Source: Bacillota bacterium
GTDB taxonomy: Bacteria; Bacillota; Clostridia; Christensenellales; Aristaeellaceae
Direction: 5' to 3'
Assembly: GCA_023413135.1 (NCBI GenBank)
Contig: JAEZQK010000131.1
Location: 1 to 23,186, forward strand
DNA: 23,186 nucleotides
Shown: piece after piece, positions 13,596 to 21,433 of the stretch
Layout of the letters: every line of letters starts with the position of its first letter
Numbering within the stretch: position 1 is the stretch's first letter
The notes under the pieces: generated by a model
What the model was told of the DNA's origin: nothing
Database searches by the model: none
The model's input: the letters and a program-made list of their open reading frames with translations, nothing else
Made by a program: the position numbers and the translations under genes

Positions 13596-15797
13596 TTAGA
13601 ATCTTTCATGGAACGTGCGGTGCAGCACATCCAGCTGCTGTTCCCTGGTGAGCTTGATGAAGTTCACGGCGTAGCCGCTGACGCGGATGGTGAGCTGCGG
13701 ATATTTCTCGGGGTGGTCCATGGCGTCCATCAGCACATCCTTGTTCAGCACGTTTACGTTGATGTGGTGGCCATTGTCCAGGAAGAACCCGTCCATCAAC
13801 CCTACCAGGTTTGAGACCTTCTGCTCCGCCGTTTTGCCCAGTGCGCCGGGCACAATGCTGAAGGTGTAGGAAATGCCGTCTTCCGCCTGGTCGTAGGGGA
13901 GCATGGCCACGCTCTTCATGCTGGCGACGCAGCCCTTTGTATCACGGCCATGCATGGGGTTGGCCCCGGGCGCAAAGGGTTCACCATGCTTGCGCCCGTC
14001 GGGGGTGGAGCCCGTTTTTTTGCCGTACACTACGTTGGATGTGATAGTAAGCACCGACAGGGTGGGAATGGATTCCCGGTACGTGCGGTGGATGCGCAGC
14101 TTGGACATGAAGCTTTTTACCACGTCTATGGCAATGGCATCAGCCGTGGGGTCGTTGTTGCCATATTTGGGATAGTCGCCATCCACCTCAAAATCCACGG
14201 CCAGGCCATCCTCGTTGCGGATGGTTTTCACCTTGGCATTGCGGATGGCTGACAAGCTGTCCGCCACAACACTCAGGCCTGCGATGCCGCCCGCCATGGT
14301 ACGTAAGATCTCTTCGTCGTGCAGCGCCATTTCCAGCCGCTCGTAATCATACTTATCATGCATGTAGTGGATCACGTTCAGGGTATTGATATACAGCTTC
14401 GCCAGCCAGTCGCACATGGTGTCGAACTTCCTGCGAACTTCGTCGTAGGAGAGGTATTCGGAGGTAACGGGGGCAAATTCCGGGCCTACCTGCTTGCCGC
14501 TCACTTCATCCTTGCCGCCGTTGATGGCGTACAATAGCGCTTTGGCCAGGTTGGCGCGGGCGCCGAAAAACTGCATCTGCTTCCCGATGCGCATGGCGGA
14601 TACACAGCAGGCGATGCCATAGTCGTCGCCATACTTGGGGCGCATCAGATCATCGTTTTCATACTGGATGGAAGATGTCTCAATGGAGATGCGGGCACAA
14701 TAGCGTTTGAAGTGCTCCGGCAGCCGCTGGCTCCAAAGGATGGTGAGGTTCGGCTCGGGAGCCGGGCCCAGGTTTACAAGGGTGTGCAGGAAGCGGTAAC
14801 TCATCTTGGTCACCAGGTGACGTCCATCCTCACACATGCCGCCCAGCGTTTCCGTAACCCAGGTAGGATCGCCGCTGAACAATTCATCATAGGAGGGCGT
14901 GCGCAAAAAGCGTACGATGCGCAGCTTCATGACGAAGTGGTCCACAAATTCCTGGATCTCTTCCTCGGTATAGCGGCCGCTTTTCAGGTCTGCTTCCGCA
15001 TAGATATCCAGGAAGGTGGTTACACGGCCCAGGCTCATAGCTGCACCGTTTTGCTCCTTCACGGCGGCCAGGTAGCCGAAATACAGCCATTGGATGGCTT
15101 CCTTGGTATCCTGCGCGGGCTTAGAGATATCAAAGCCGTAGGAAGCCGCCATCTCCGTCAGCTCCTGCAGCGCGCGGATCTGCTCGCTCATTTCCTCCCG
15201 CTGGCGGATGGCGGGGCTGTCCATGGCGTCAAACACATAGGCTTGCTTGGCGCGCTTTTTCTGCTCTATGAGGAATTCCGTGCCGTACAGGGGAACGCGG
15301 CGGTAGTCGCCGATGATGCGGCCCCGGCCATAGGCGTCGGGCAGGCCTGTGATGATGCCGCTGTGGCGCGCGCGCTTCATTTCGTCCGTGTATACGTCAA
15401 ACACGCCGTCGTTGTGGGTCTTGCGGTATTTGAAAATGTTGGCGATCTCCTCCGGCAGCTTGCGCCCATAGGCCTCCAGCTCCGTATACACCAGCCGGAT
15501 GCCGCCAAAGGGCATGATGGCGCGCTTTAAGGGAGCATCTGTCTGCAAACCCACGATTTTTTCCAGTTCTTTGTGTATGTAGCCGGGCTTGTGGGATGTG
15601 ATGGTGGAGATAGTGTTTTCATCAATGTCATAGACACCGCCGCGGTTATGTTCTTCCCGCATCAGGGCAGAAAGCTCTTTCCAAAGCTGCCGGGTAGCCT
15701 CGGTAGGCGGGGCCAGAAAGCCTTCGTCACCGTCATAAGGCGTGTAATTGGCAACAATAAAACCGCGGGTGTTGATCTCATTTTCCAGAATGCTCAT
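13596..15797 (-). CDS. pflB: Formate C-acetyltransferase (pyruvate formate-lyase)
   Basis: This 733-residue glycyl-radical enzyme converts pyruvate and CoA to acetyl-CoA and formate. The paired active-site cysteines are Cys397-Cys398 in YGIACCVSAM, and the C-terminal glycyl-radical loop is RVSGYAVNF with Gly708. Signature runs such as GLPDAYGRGRIIGDYRRVPLYG (near residue 151) and the STPDGRKHGEPFAPGANPMHGRD region are intact. Its length is close to the usual 740-760 residues. No frameshift is seen. The minus-strand start is MSILENEIN. The -10 box TATAAT at 15838-15843 precedes it, and a FNR-type site lies upstream, consistent with anaerobic expression. It is activated by the downstream pflA product. 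Confidence 0.97.
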   Translation of the reverse strand: MSILENEINTRGFIVANYTPYDGDEGFLAPPTEATRQLWKELSALMREEHNRGGVYDIDENTISTITSHKPGYIHKELEKIVGLQTDAPLKRAIMPFGGIRLVYTELEAYGRKLPEEIANIFKYRKTHNDGVFDVYTDEMKRARHSGIITGLPDAYGRGRIIGDYRRVPLYGTEFLIEQKKRAKQAYVFDAMDSPAIRQREEMSEQIRALQELTEMAASYGFDISKPAQDTKEAIQWLYFGYLAAVKEQNGAAMSLGRVTTFLDIYAEADLKSGRYTEEEIQEFVDHFVMKLRIVRFLRTPSYDELFSGDPTWVTETLGGMCEDGRHLVTKMSYRFLHTLVNLGPAPEPNLTILWSQRLPEHFKRYCARISIETSSIQYENDDLMRPKYGDDYGIACCVSAMRIGKQMQFFGARANLAKALLYAINGGKDEVSGKQVGPEFAPVTSEYLSYDEVRRKFDTMCDWLAKLYINTLNVIHYMHDKYDYERLEMALHDEEILRTMAGGIAGLSVVADSLSAIRNAKVKTIRNEDGLAVDFEVDGDYPKYGNNDPTADAIAIDVVKSFMSKLRIHRTYRESIPTLSVLTITSNVVYGKKTGSTPDGRKHGEPFAPGANPMHGRDTKGCVASMKSVAMLPYDQAEDGISYTFSIVPGALGKTAEQKVSNLVGLMDGFFLDNGHHINVNVLNKDVLMDAMDHPEKYPQLTIRVSGYAVNFIKLTREQQLDVLHRTFHERF

Positions 15798-15837
15798 TCA
15801 ACCTTCCTCTTTCCTCTATACGGCATAGGCAGTTGCT

Positions 15838-15866
15838 ATTATATTGTACAAAATTCAAACCTGCCA
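15838..15866 (-). promoter_or_regulatory. Minus-strand pflB promoter with weak -35
   Basis: TATAAT on the minus strand occupies 15838-15843. At 17-base spacing the -35 region (15861-15866) reads TGGCAG, a poor match to TTGACA. A strong -10 with a weak -35 suits a promoter that needs an activator, and the FNR-type site lies immediately upstream. Confidence 0.6.
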
Positions 15867-15870
15867 TGCC

Positions 15871-15884
15871 GTGATGAAAATCAC
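15871..15884. promoter_or_regulatory. FNR/CRP-type operator GTGAT-N4-ATCAC
   Basis: GTGAT (15871-15875), GAAA and ATCAC (15880-15884) form a perfect inverted repeat matching the layout of FNR sites (TTGAT-N4-ATCAA). Its centre is about 46 bases upstream of the predicted pflB start and about 58 upstream of the predicted start of the regulator gene. One site could therefore serve both promoters. The adjacent FNR-like protein is the obvious candidate to bind it. Confidence 0.75.
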
Positions 15885-15899
15885 AATTTTCCGCCTGTG

Positions 15900-15929
15900 T
15901 TGACAGAAAAATGCATTTGCCCGTATAGT
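15900..15929 (+). promoter_or_regulatory. Sigma-A promoter of the FNR-like gene
   Basis: TTGACA at 15900-15905 and TATAGT at 15924-15929 are spaced by 18 bases. The predicted start near 15936 falls after the ATG at 15935, which supports the later ATG at 15959, preceded by AGGAGGAGG, as the true start. Confidence 0.72.
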
Positions 15930-15958
15930 ATACCATGAGAAGAGGAGGAGGCCAGCCT

Positions 15959-16684
15959 ATGAATTGCAATTTCGACTGCCAAGATTGTTTGCGGGAATTG
16001 TGCATGCACAAGGTGCCTCTTTTTGCCTCGCTGAGCTATGATGCACTGAAAAGCATGGCGGACCATATGGTATGCTGCACCTATGAAAAAGGTGAGCGGC
16101 TGCTTACACAGGGAGATGTGCCGCAGTCGTTCACCGTGATTCTGGATGGAAGAGCCAAGGTCTTAACAGTTTCGGCGGATGGCCGGGAGAAGATATTGTC
16201 GATTCTTTCGGAAGGTGACTATTTTGGCGAACTGCACCTGTTTGGAAACCAGCAGTCCGTCTATTCGGTGGAGGCGCTGCAGCCTGTAAAGGCCTGGTCG
16301 TTTTCAAGGCAGCATTTTAGGGAGCTGCTGACCGTCTTCCCGCAAATGGCAGTGCGATTGGTGGAGGAGCTAGGCAACCGTGTGATTCAACTGGAGAATG
16401 TGCTGCAAAGCTCCATGAATGGCCGGGTCGATGCCAGGATCGCCGCACTTTTGCTGGAGTTTTCCCAAAAGTATGGTGCTGCCACCCCCGACGGCCCGGA
16501 GATCGAGCTGCCCTTAAGCCGGGAGGGCATGGCCAATTACCTGGGAATCGCCCGGGAAACCATGAGCCGCAAACTTCGGCAAATGGAAGAAAGGGGACTC
16601 CTTGTGTCCTATGGCAATAAGCGCATGCGCCTGCTTCAGCCGGAGGTGCTGTCACAAATCGCCATAGGGAATGGGGAAGAGTGA
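15959..16684 (+). CDS. Crp/Fnr-family regulator with N-terminal Cys cluster
   Basis: This 241-residue protein has an N-terminal cluster, MNCNFDCQDCLRELC (Cys3, 7, 10, 15). A cyclic-nucleotide-type beta-roll follows (about residues 20-125, with GDVPQSFTVILDGRAKV and GDYFGELHLFG). A long dimer helix (126-150) and a winged helix (about 155-230) complete it. The recognition helix GIARETMSRKL carries Glu200, Ser203 and Arg204, the E-x-x-S-R arrangement that FNR uses to read TTGAT. The Cys spacing fits an oxygen-labile iron-sulfur cluster, though it is not identical to that of E. coli FNR. Next to pflB and the GTGAT-N4-ATCAC site, it likely controls anaerobic pyruvate metabolism; this last point is inference. 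Confidence 0.92.
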   Translation: MNCNFDCQDCLRELCMHKVPLFASLSYDALKSMADHMVCCTYEKGERLLTQGDVPQSFTVILDGRAKVLTVSADGREKILSILSEGDYFGELHLFGNQQSVYSVEALQPVKAWSFSRQHFRELLTVFPQMAVRLVEELGNRVIQLENVLQSSMNGRVDARIAALLLEFSQKYGAATPDGPEIELPLSREGMANYLGIARETMSRKLRQMEERGLLVSYGNKRMRLLQPEVLSQIAIGNGEE

Positions 16685-16698
16685 TATAAATCCATCAT

Positions 16699-16732
16699 AA
16701 AAATGTCCCTTGCAAAAGCAAGGGACATTTTT
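16699..16732. terminator. Bidirectional terminator after the FNR-like gene
   Basis: AAAATGTCCCTTGC and GCAAGGGACATTTTT form a perfect 14-base stem around AAAA. A on the left and T on the right allow it to stop transcripts from both strands. It ends the regulator gene and, on the minus strand, the AbrB-type gene at 16818. Confidence 0.93.
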
Positions 16733-16817
16733 ACCTGCAAGGAGCCATACAATGAACTGTTCAAAACCTCAGCCCCTTGACAGATAGCCTTCCCAAGGGT
16801 TTGGGGGAGTGGATGCA

Positions 16818-17060
16818 TCAGCCTTTTTTAAGCTCTTCAAGGCAGGTTTTGCACACCAGTTTCCCTTTGTACAGGATGACATCGCGCGCATCATTACAGA
16901 AGATACATGCCGGATGATACTTCTTGAGGATGATTTGATCACCGTCAACGAAAATCTCCAGTGTGTCTTTGATAGCGATGTCCATAGTCCTGCGCAGCTC
17001 AATGGGAATGACAATTCGACCAAGTTCGTCAAGCTTGCGGACGACGCCTGTGGACTTCAT
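16818..17060 (-). CDS. AbrB-family transition-state regulator with zinc-ribbon-like tail
   Basis: This 80-residue protein begins MKSTGVVRKLDELGRIVIPIELRRTMDI, a close match to the N-terminal swapped-hairpin DNA-binding domain of AbrB/SpoVT proteins (residues 1-46). Unlike B. subtilis AbrB, the C-terminus (51-80) carries two CxxC pairs, CIFC (Cys52, Cys55) and CKTC (Cys70, Cys73), 14 residues apart, as in a small zinc ribbon. The start at 17060 is set by AAAGGAGGG five bases upstream; the frame extends to 17162 through the promoter. AbrB-type proteins repress post-exponential and sporulation genes. It diverges from spmA. Confidence 0.9.
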   Translation of the reverse strand: MKSTGVVRKLDELGRIVIPIELRRTMDIAIKDTLEIFVDGDQIILKKYHPACIFCNDARDVILYKGKLVCKTCLEELKKG

Positions 17061-17109
17061 GGAATCCCTCCTTTCCGGAAGTCCTACAATTAATTGAGGA
17101 ACTAACAAT

Positions 17110-17138
17110 ATTCTATCTGCTTTGTATGATACTGTCAA
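17110..17138 (-). promoter_or_regulatory. Minus-strand sigma-A promoter of the AbrB-type gene
   Basis: On the minus strand, TTGACA (17133-17138) and TAGAAT (17110-17115) are exactly 17 bases apart. This near-consensus promoter lies inside the frame that continues upstream of 17060, confirming the shorter protein. No sigma-E or sigma-G promoter for spmA could be recognised on the opposite strand. Confidence 0.8.
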
Positions 17139-17197
17139 TACCATTTTAAGGATTGTTTGCAAAATGGTAAATAATTAACGAATGGCGGCGGTTTCTG

Positions 17198-17788
17198 ATG
17201 ATGAATGTCATATGGGGTGGAATGATAGTTCTCGCCTTGCTTTTTGGCCTCTTCGGAGGAATTGTTGAACAATTAAATGATTCAATGATTCAGGGAGCTG
17301 TGGAGGCCGTTTCCATTATGCTCAAAATGGCCGGGGGTTTTGCGGTTTGGTGTGGACTGATGGAAGTACTAAAGCGCATAGGAGCGGTGGAAGGGCTCAC
17401 AAAACTGCTGCGGCCGGTGCTGAACTTCCTATTTCCCGACATAAAACGACAAGAAACGCTAAGAAGCATAACCATGAATTTATCTGCCAATATGCTGGGT
17501 TTAGGCAATGCCGCCACCCCCATGGGAGTGAAAGCCATGGGTTTGCTTTCCCAGGAAAACGGAAACATCGAAACAGCCAGCCGGGCTATGTGCATGTTTC
17601 TGGTACTCAACGCCTCCAGCGTACAGCTTTTCCCCGGTACCGTAATGACGCTTCGGATGGTGATGGGCTCCTCAAACCCCGGTGCCGTCATTTTTCCTAC
17701 TCTGATTGCCACGGCTGCTTCCGCTGCCGCAGGTATTGTATGCTGCCTTTTACTGCAGGGACGGGGAAAGGATCATACGAATGGATAG
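17198..17788 (+). CDS. spmA: Spore maturation protein A
   Basis: This 196-residue membrane protein belongs to the nucleoside-recognition (Gate) family. Hydrophobic segments lie near residues 6-25, 43-60, 128-150 and 165-190. The conserved core NLSANMLGLGNAATPMGVKAMG (about residues 93-114) and MFLVLNASSVQLFPGTVMTLR are typical of SpmA. In B. subtilis SpmA and SpmB act together in spore core dehydration and heat resistance. The ribosome site (GGCGGCGG) is poor. The 3' end overlaps the start of spmB by eight bases, so they are translationally coupled. Confidence 0.92.
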   Translation: MMNVIWGGMIVLALLFGLFGGIVEQLNDSMIQGAVEAVSIMLKMAGGFAVWCGLMEVLKRIGAVEGLTKLLRPVLNFLFPDIKRQETLRSITMNLSANMLGLGNAATPMGVKAMGLLSQENGNIETASRAMCMFLVLNASSVQLFPGTVMTLRMVMGSSNPGAVIFPTLIATAASAAAGIVCCLLLQGRGKDHTNG

Positions 17789-18281
17789 ATGGGTGCTGCC
17801 GGGGCTGATACTGTTCATTGTGGGTGCCGGGCTGTTAAAAGGAGTGCCTGTGTATGACGCGTTCATAGAAGGGGCCAAGGAAGGGCTCAAGACGGCTGTC
17901 ACCATTCTGCCTTACATGATCGCCATGCTGTCAGCCATAGTACTTATGCAGCGCTCCGGATTTCTGGGAAGCCTGACCCAGCTTTTGATGCCGGTGTTTT
18001 CATTCCTTGGAATACCTGAAAGCGTGGCCCCACTGATGCTTCTCCGCCCTTTCAGCGGCTCCGCTTCCCTAGCCATGCTGCAAAATATCCTGGAGACCCA
18101 GGGAACGGATTCGAGGGCGGGGCTTGTGGCCAGCACGCTTATGGGCTCCACCGAAACAATATTCTACACCTGCGGGCTGTATTTGGGAGCAGCCGGCGTA
18201 AAAAAAAGCCGCTACGCTATTCCTGCGGCCTTGATCGCCTGGCTGGTGGGCAGCGTGGTGGCGGGGCTGTTTTTCCGGTGA
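17781..18281 (+). CDS. spmB: Spore maturation protein B
   Basis: This 166-residue membrane protein has about four hydrophobic segments (residues 5-20, 40-56, 70-90, 145-165). The conserved features include PVYDAFIEGAKEGLKTA, LPYMIAMLSAIVLMQRSG, LRPFSGSASLAML and STETIFYT, all characteristic of SpmB in the Gate family. The start at 17781 lies inside the last codons of spmA, with AAAGGA eight bases ahead. An earlier in-frame ATG at 17706 lies inside spmA and lacks family similarity. It is the partner of SpmA. Confidence 0.92.
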   Translation: MDRWVLPGLILFIVGAGLLKGVPVYDAFIEGAKEGLKTAVTILPYMIAMLSAIVLMQRSGFLGSLTQLLMPVFSFLGIPESVAPLMLLRPFSGSASLAMLQNILETQGTDSRAGLVASTLMGSTETIFYTCGLYLGAAGVKKSRYAIPAALIAWLVGSVVAGLFFR

Positions 18282-18299
18282 GATTCAAAAAAAAGGCGA

Positions 18300-18326
18300 A
18301 GCCATTTTCTCGGAGCCATTTTCTCG
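18300..18326 (+). repeat. Short tandem direct repeat after spmB
   Basis: AGCCATTTTCTCG occurs twice, at 18300-18312 and 18314-18326, with one base between. Six T follow. It may be part of a weak terminator of spmB, but no convincing stem can be drawn; it may also be a chance duplication. Confidence 0.6.
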
Positions 18327-18339
18327 TTTTTTAAAAGGA

Positions 18340-18368
18340 TTGACTTTCCCTTCCGCCCTGCATATAAT
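18340..18368 (+). promoter_or_regulatory. Sigma-A promoter of the metG T-box transcript
   Basis: TTGACT at 18340-18345 and TATAAT at 18363-18368 are 17 bases apart, giving a predicted start near 18375. This is close to where the T-box leader should begin. Confidence 0.85.
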
Positions 18369-18374
18369 AGGCGT

Positions 18375-18596
18375 ATTCCAAACGCATGCGAGGAAGGGAA
18401 GAGTACCGCTTTCCAAGGTGTCAAGAGAGCCGCGCAAGGTGAGAGGCGGCCATCAAGGCAGCGGGAATATGGCCCCGGAGCATCGCCGCCGAAAAAGTCA
18501 GGCGGTGTCGGGTCGCGCCGATATCCGCCAATGAAGTTACAAATCAGGGTGGTACCGCGGGTTAAACCCGCCCCTTTCCATAAGGGGCGTTTTTTT
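18375..18596 (+). promoter_or_regulatory. T-box leader of metG
   Basis: The leader contains the T-box hallmark AGGGTGGTACCGCGGG at 18546-18561, which binds the uncharged tRNA 3' end in the antiterminator. Upstream, GGGAAGAGTA near 18394 and AGAGAGCCG at 18424-18432 fit the Stem I motifs of T-boxes. GGGAATATGGCCCC at 18463-18475 could be the specifier loop, with ATG (18469-18471) as the methionine codon, which fits the downstream gene. The specifier assignment is tentative. Readthrough is favoured when tRNA-Met is uncharged. Confidence 0.88.
18570..18596 (+). terminator. T-box terminator hairpin
   Basis: GCCCCTT (18570-18576) and AAGGGGC (18582-18588) form the terminator stem, followed by seven T. 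Its 5' part partly overlaps the antiterminator region, as expected for the switch. Confidence 0.88.
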
Positions 18597-18617
18597 ATGG
18601 ATGAAGGAGGAAGACTC

Positions 18618-20597
18618 ATGGCTGAGGACAGGAAGACGTTTTACATCACCACACCCATCTACTACCCCAGCGACAATCTGCACATCGGACATGCCTATTG
18701 CTCCGTGGCGGCGGATACCATGGCCCGTTTCAAGAAGCTGACGGGCTTTGATACGTATTTCCTGACCGGCACGGACGAGCATGGCCAGAAAATCGAGCGC
18801 AAGGCTCAGCAAAAGGGCGTTACTCCCCAGCAATACGTGGATGAAATCGTGGCCGGCATCAAAAAGTTGTGGGCACTGATGGATGTAGAGTATAACGACT
18901 TTATCCGCACCAGCGAGGAACGCCATGCACTCTGCGTGCAGAAGATGTTCCGCCAGCTTTATGAGCAGGGAGATATTTACAAGAGTGAGTATGAGGGCTG
19001 GTATTGTACGCCCTGTGAGTCCTTCTGGACGGAGCTGCAACTGAAGGACGGCATGTGTCCGGACTGCGGCCGCCCGGTGGAGAAGATGCGGGAGGAAAGC
19101 TACTTCTTCAAGCTTTCCAAGTACCAGGATTGGTTGATTCAATATATTGAAGAGCATCCCGGCTTCATCCAGCCTGTCTCCCGCACTAATGAAATGCTCA
19201 ACAACTTCCTGCGGCCGGGTCTAAACGACCTGTGCGTCAGCCGCACGTCTTTAAAATGGGGCATCCAGGTGGATTTTGATCCCAAGCACACCGTATACGT
19301 CTGGCTGGACGCGCTGTCCAACTATATTACGGCTCTGGGCTACTTAAGCGGGGATGACACGCTCTACCGCAAATACTGGCCGGCAGATATCCACCTGGTG
19401 GGCAAGGAGATCGTGCGCTTCCATACCATCATCTGGCCCATTATGCTCCACGCGCTGGGGCTTCCGCTCCCCAAGCAGGTATTCGGCCATGGCTGGTTGG
19501 TGCTGGACGGGGGCAAGATGAGCAAATCCGTGGGCAACGTGGTGGACCCGGTGGTGCTGTGCGGCCGCTACGGCAGCGATGCCATCCGCTACTACCTGAT
19601 GCGGGAGATGCCCTTCGGTTCCGACGGGCTGTTCACCTATGAATCATTGCTGGGCCGGATCAACGCCGACCTGGCCAACGACCTTGGCAATTTGGTGAGC
19701 CGCACCGTGGCCATGATCGAGAAGTATTTTGATGGAAAGGTGCCAGCCTGTGGGAAGCTGGAGGAGATCGACGAGAAGCTGATGGAACTGGCTCTGTCCA
19801 TCCCACCGGTGGTGGAAAAGCAGATGGACGCGTTGCAGTTCTCCACTGCGCTTAGCGAAATCTGGCGGCTGGTGGGGGAATGCAACCGCTATATCGACCA
19901 GACCCAGCCCTGGGTATTGGGCCGCACCGAGGAAGGCAAGCCCAGGCTTAAGACGGTATTGTACACCCTGGCGGAATGCACCCGCTTTGTGGCCGTTTTG
20001 ATCGGTCCGGCCATGCCCAAGACACCCGCCCGCATCTATGAGCAGTTGGGCTTGAAGGAGCCTGCTCTCACTTCATGGGAAACCTTGCAGACTTTCGGCC
20101 TTTTGCCTGCCGGCATCAATGTGCGCAAGGGCGAGGCACTGTTCCCCCGAATCGACATTGCAAAGGATTTGGCGGAAGTCAAGCCTGCCTCCAAGGCGGA
20201 GCAGCCTGCGGCCGCCGCCGCGAAAAAGCCCGAGCCGCAAAAGGCGGAAGAACCGGCATTAAAGCCCGGGGAAATCACCATTGAGGATTTTGAAAAGATC
20301 CAGCTGCGCACTGCCCGGGTCATTGCCTGCGAGCGCGTGCCCAAGTCTGATAAGCTATTAAAGCTTTCTTTGAGCCTGGGCACGGAGCAGCGCACCGTGG
20401 TCAGCGGGATTGCCAAGCACTATACGCCGGAGGAGATGGTGGGCAGGCAGGTGGTATTGCTGGCGAACCTGAAGCCGGCCAAGCTCCGGGGCATTGAATC
20501 CCAGGGGATGATCCTGTGTGCCTCCGACGCGGCGGATGAAACGCTAAGGCTTGTCACCGTGGCGGGAGACATGGAAGACGGTGCGGAGATCCGCTGA
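18618..20597 (+). CDS. metG: Methionyl-tRNA synthetase
   Basis: This 659-residue enzyme charges tRNA-Met with methionine. The HIGH motif is HIGH at 22-25 and KMSKS is at 300-304. A zinc-binding knuckle uses Cys130, Cys133, Cys147 and Cys150 (CTPC and CPDC). The C-terminal region (from about 555) is a Trbp111/EMAP-type tRNA-binding domain (IQLRTARVIACERVPKSDKLLKLSLSLG, NLKPAKLRGIESQGM), joined by an Ala/Lys/Glu-rich linker near 535-550. AAGGAGGA lies six bases before the ATG; the upstream in-frame ATG at 18531 is inside the T-box leader. It overlaps the next gene by one base (TGATG). Confidence 0.97.
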   Translation: MAEDRKTFYITTPIYYPSDNLHIGHAYCSVAADTMARFKKLTGFDTYFLTGTDEHGQKIERKAQQKGVTPQQYVDEIVAGIKKLWALMDVEYNDFIRTSEERHALCVQKMFRQLYEQGDIYKSEYEGWYCTPCESFWTELQLKDGMCPDCGRPVEKMREESYFFKLSKYQDWLIQYIEEHPGFIQPVSRTNEMLNNFLRPGLNDLCVSRTSLKWGIQVDFDPKHTVYVWLDALSNYITALGYLSGDDTLYRKYWPADIHLVGKEIVRFHTIIWPIMLHALGLPLPKQVFGHGWLVLDGGKMSKSVGNVVDPVVLCGRYGSDAIRYYLMREMPFGSDGLFTYESLLGRINADLANDLGNLVSRTVAMIEKYFDGKVPACGKLEEIDEKLMELALSIPPVVEKQMDALQFSTALSEIWRLVGECNRYIDQTQPWVLGRTEEGKPRLKTVLYTLAECTRFVAVLIGPAMPKTPARIYEQLGLKEPALTSWETLQTFGLLPAGINVRKGEALFPRIDIAKDLAEVKPASKAEQPAAAAAKKPEPQKAEEPALKPGEITIEDFEKIQLRTARVIACERVPKSDKLLKLSLSLGTEQRTVVSGIAKHYTPEEMVGRQVVLLANLKPAKLRGIESQGMILCASDAADETLRLVTVAGDMEDGAEIR

Positions 20598-21373
20598 TGG
20601 ATACGCTTTTGTTTGATACCCACTGCCATATCGACGAGGAACGGTTTGACGAGGACCGGGACCAGGTGCTTGCAAGGATGCAGGAGAGCGGCGTAGGCTG
20701 GTGCGTCTGCGTTGGGTCCGATATGGAAACCTCCCGCCGCTCCATGGCTTTTGCGGAGGAGACGCCTGGCGTTTATGCGGCAGTGGGCATTCATCCCCAC
20801 GAGGCGAAGTATTTTCGGCAGGAAGATATTGCGATCCTCAAAAGCTGGTTTTCCCATCCCAAGGTAAAGGCACTGGGAGAAATCGGGCTGGATTACTATT
20901 ATGACCATTCTCCCCGCGATATCCAAAGGGATGTATGCGAGGCGCAGCTTACGCTGGGCTATGAAGAAAACATGCCTGTGATCTTTCACGTGAGGGATGC
21001 CCACGGTGACATGCTGGATATCATGCGCGCCAGGGGCGGCAAGCTGCCCAAAGGTATCCTGCATTGCTACTCGGGAAGCTGGGAAAGTGCCAAGGAATAT
21101 CTCAAAATGGGGTTTTATCTCTCCATAGCGGGGCCTGTCACCTTCAAAAAAGCGCCCAGCCAGTGGGAGGTGGCTCAAAATGTGCCCCTTGACCGTCTGC
21201 TCATCGAAACGGACAGCCCGTATCTTGCTCCGGAACCCATGCGGGGGCGGCGCAACGAGCCTGCCTTTGTGCGCCATGTGGCGGAAAGGATCGCGGCCCT
21301 TCGGAACATTTCCGTTGCGGAACTGGCGGCGGCTGCCACCAGAAACGCCAAAGATATATATCGCATTGCCTGA
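20597..21373 (+). CDS. TatD-family metal-dependent hydrolase (YabD-like)
   Basis: This 258-residue TIM-barrel enzyme has all the metal ligands of TatD proteins: DTHCHID (His9, His11), GEIGLDY (Glu95), IFHVRDA (His131), LHCYSG (His156) and IETDSPYLAP (Asp206). Such proteins have been reported as deoxyribonucleases. Its position directly after metG matches B. subtilis, where a TatD-like gene follows the methionyl-tRNA synthetase gene. The ATG shares its A with the metG stop codon, so translation is coupled. Confidence 0.94.
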   Translation: MDTLLFDTHCHIDEERFDEDRDQVLARMQESGVGWCVCVGSDMETSRRSMAFAEETPGVYAAVGIHPHEAKYFRQEDIAILKSWFSHPKVKALGEIGLDYYYDHSPRDIQRDVCEAQLTLGYEENMPVIFHVRDAHGDMLDIMRARGGKLPKGILHCYSGSWESAKEYLKMGFYLSIAGPVTFKKAPSQWEVAQNVPLDRLLIETDSPYLAPEPMRGRRNEPAFVRHVAERIAALRNISVAELAAAATRNAKDIYRIA

Positions 21374-21433
21374 AACGGGAAACATTTTCACATATCCCGC
21401 ATATGCTTAAAAGCAAAGCGGGGTGATTGCGGT

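Noticed and set aside
14712..15530. 272-codon plus-strand frame opposite pflB
   Set aside because: It is a codon-bias shadow of the well-conserved pflB; it has no ribosome site or recognisable domain.
16733..16817. Possible GC-rich repeat element between the terminator and the AbrB-type gene
   Set aside because: It has only a short imperfect inverted stretch (CCTTCCC, CCAAGG-like); nothing clear enough to name.
20420..21391. 323-codon minus-strand frame opposite metG and the TatD-family gene
   Set aside because: It spans the ends of two clearly recognised genes and shows no known domain; it is a shadow of those genes.
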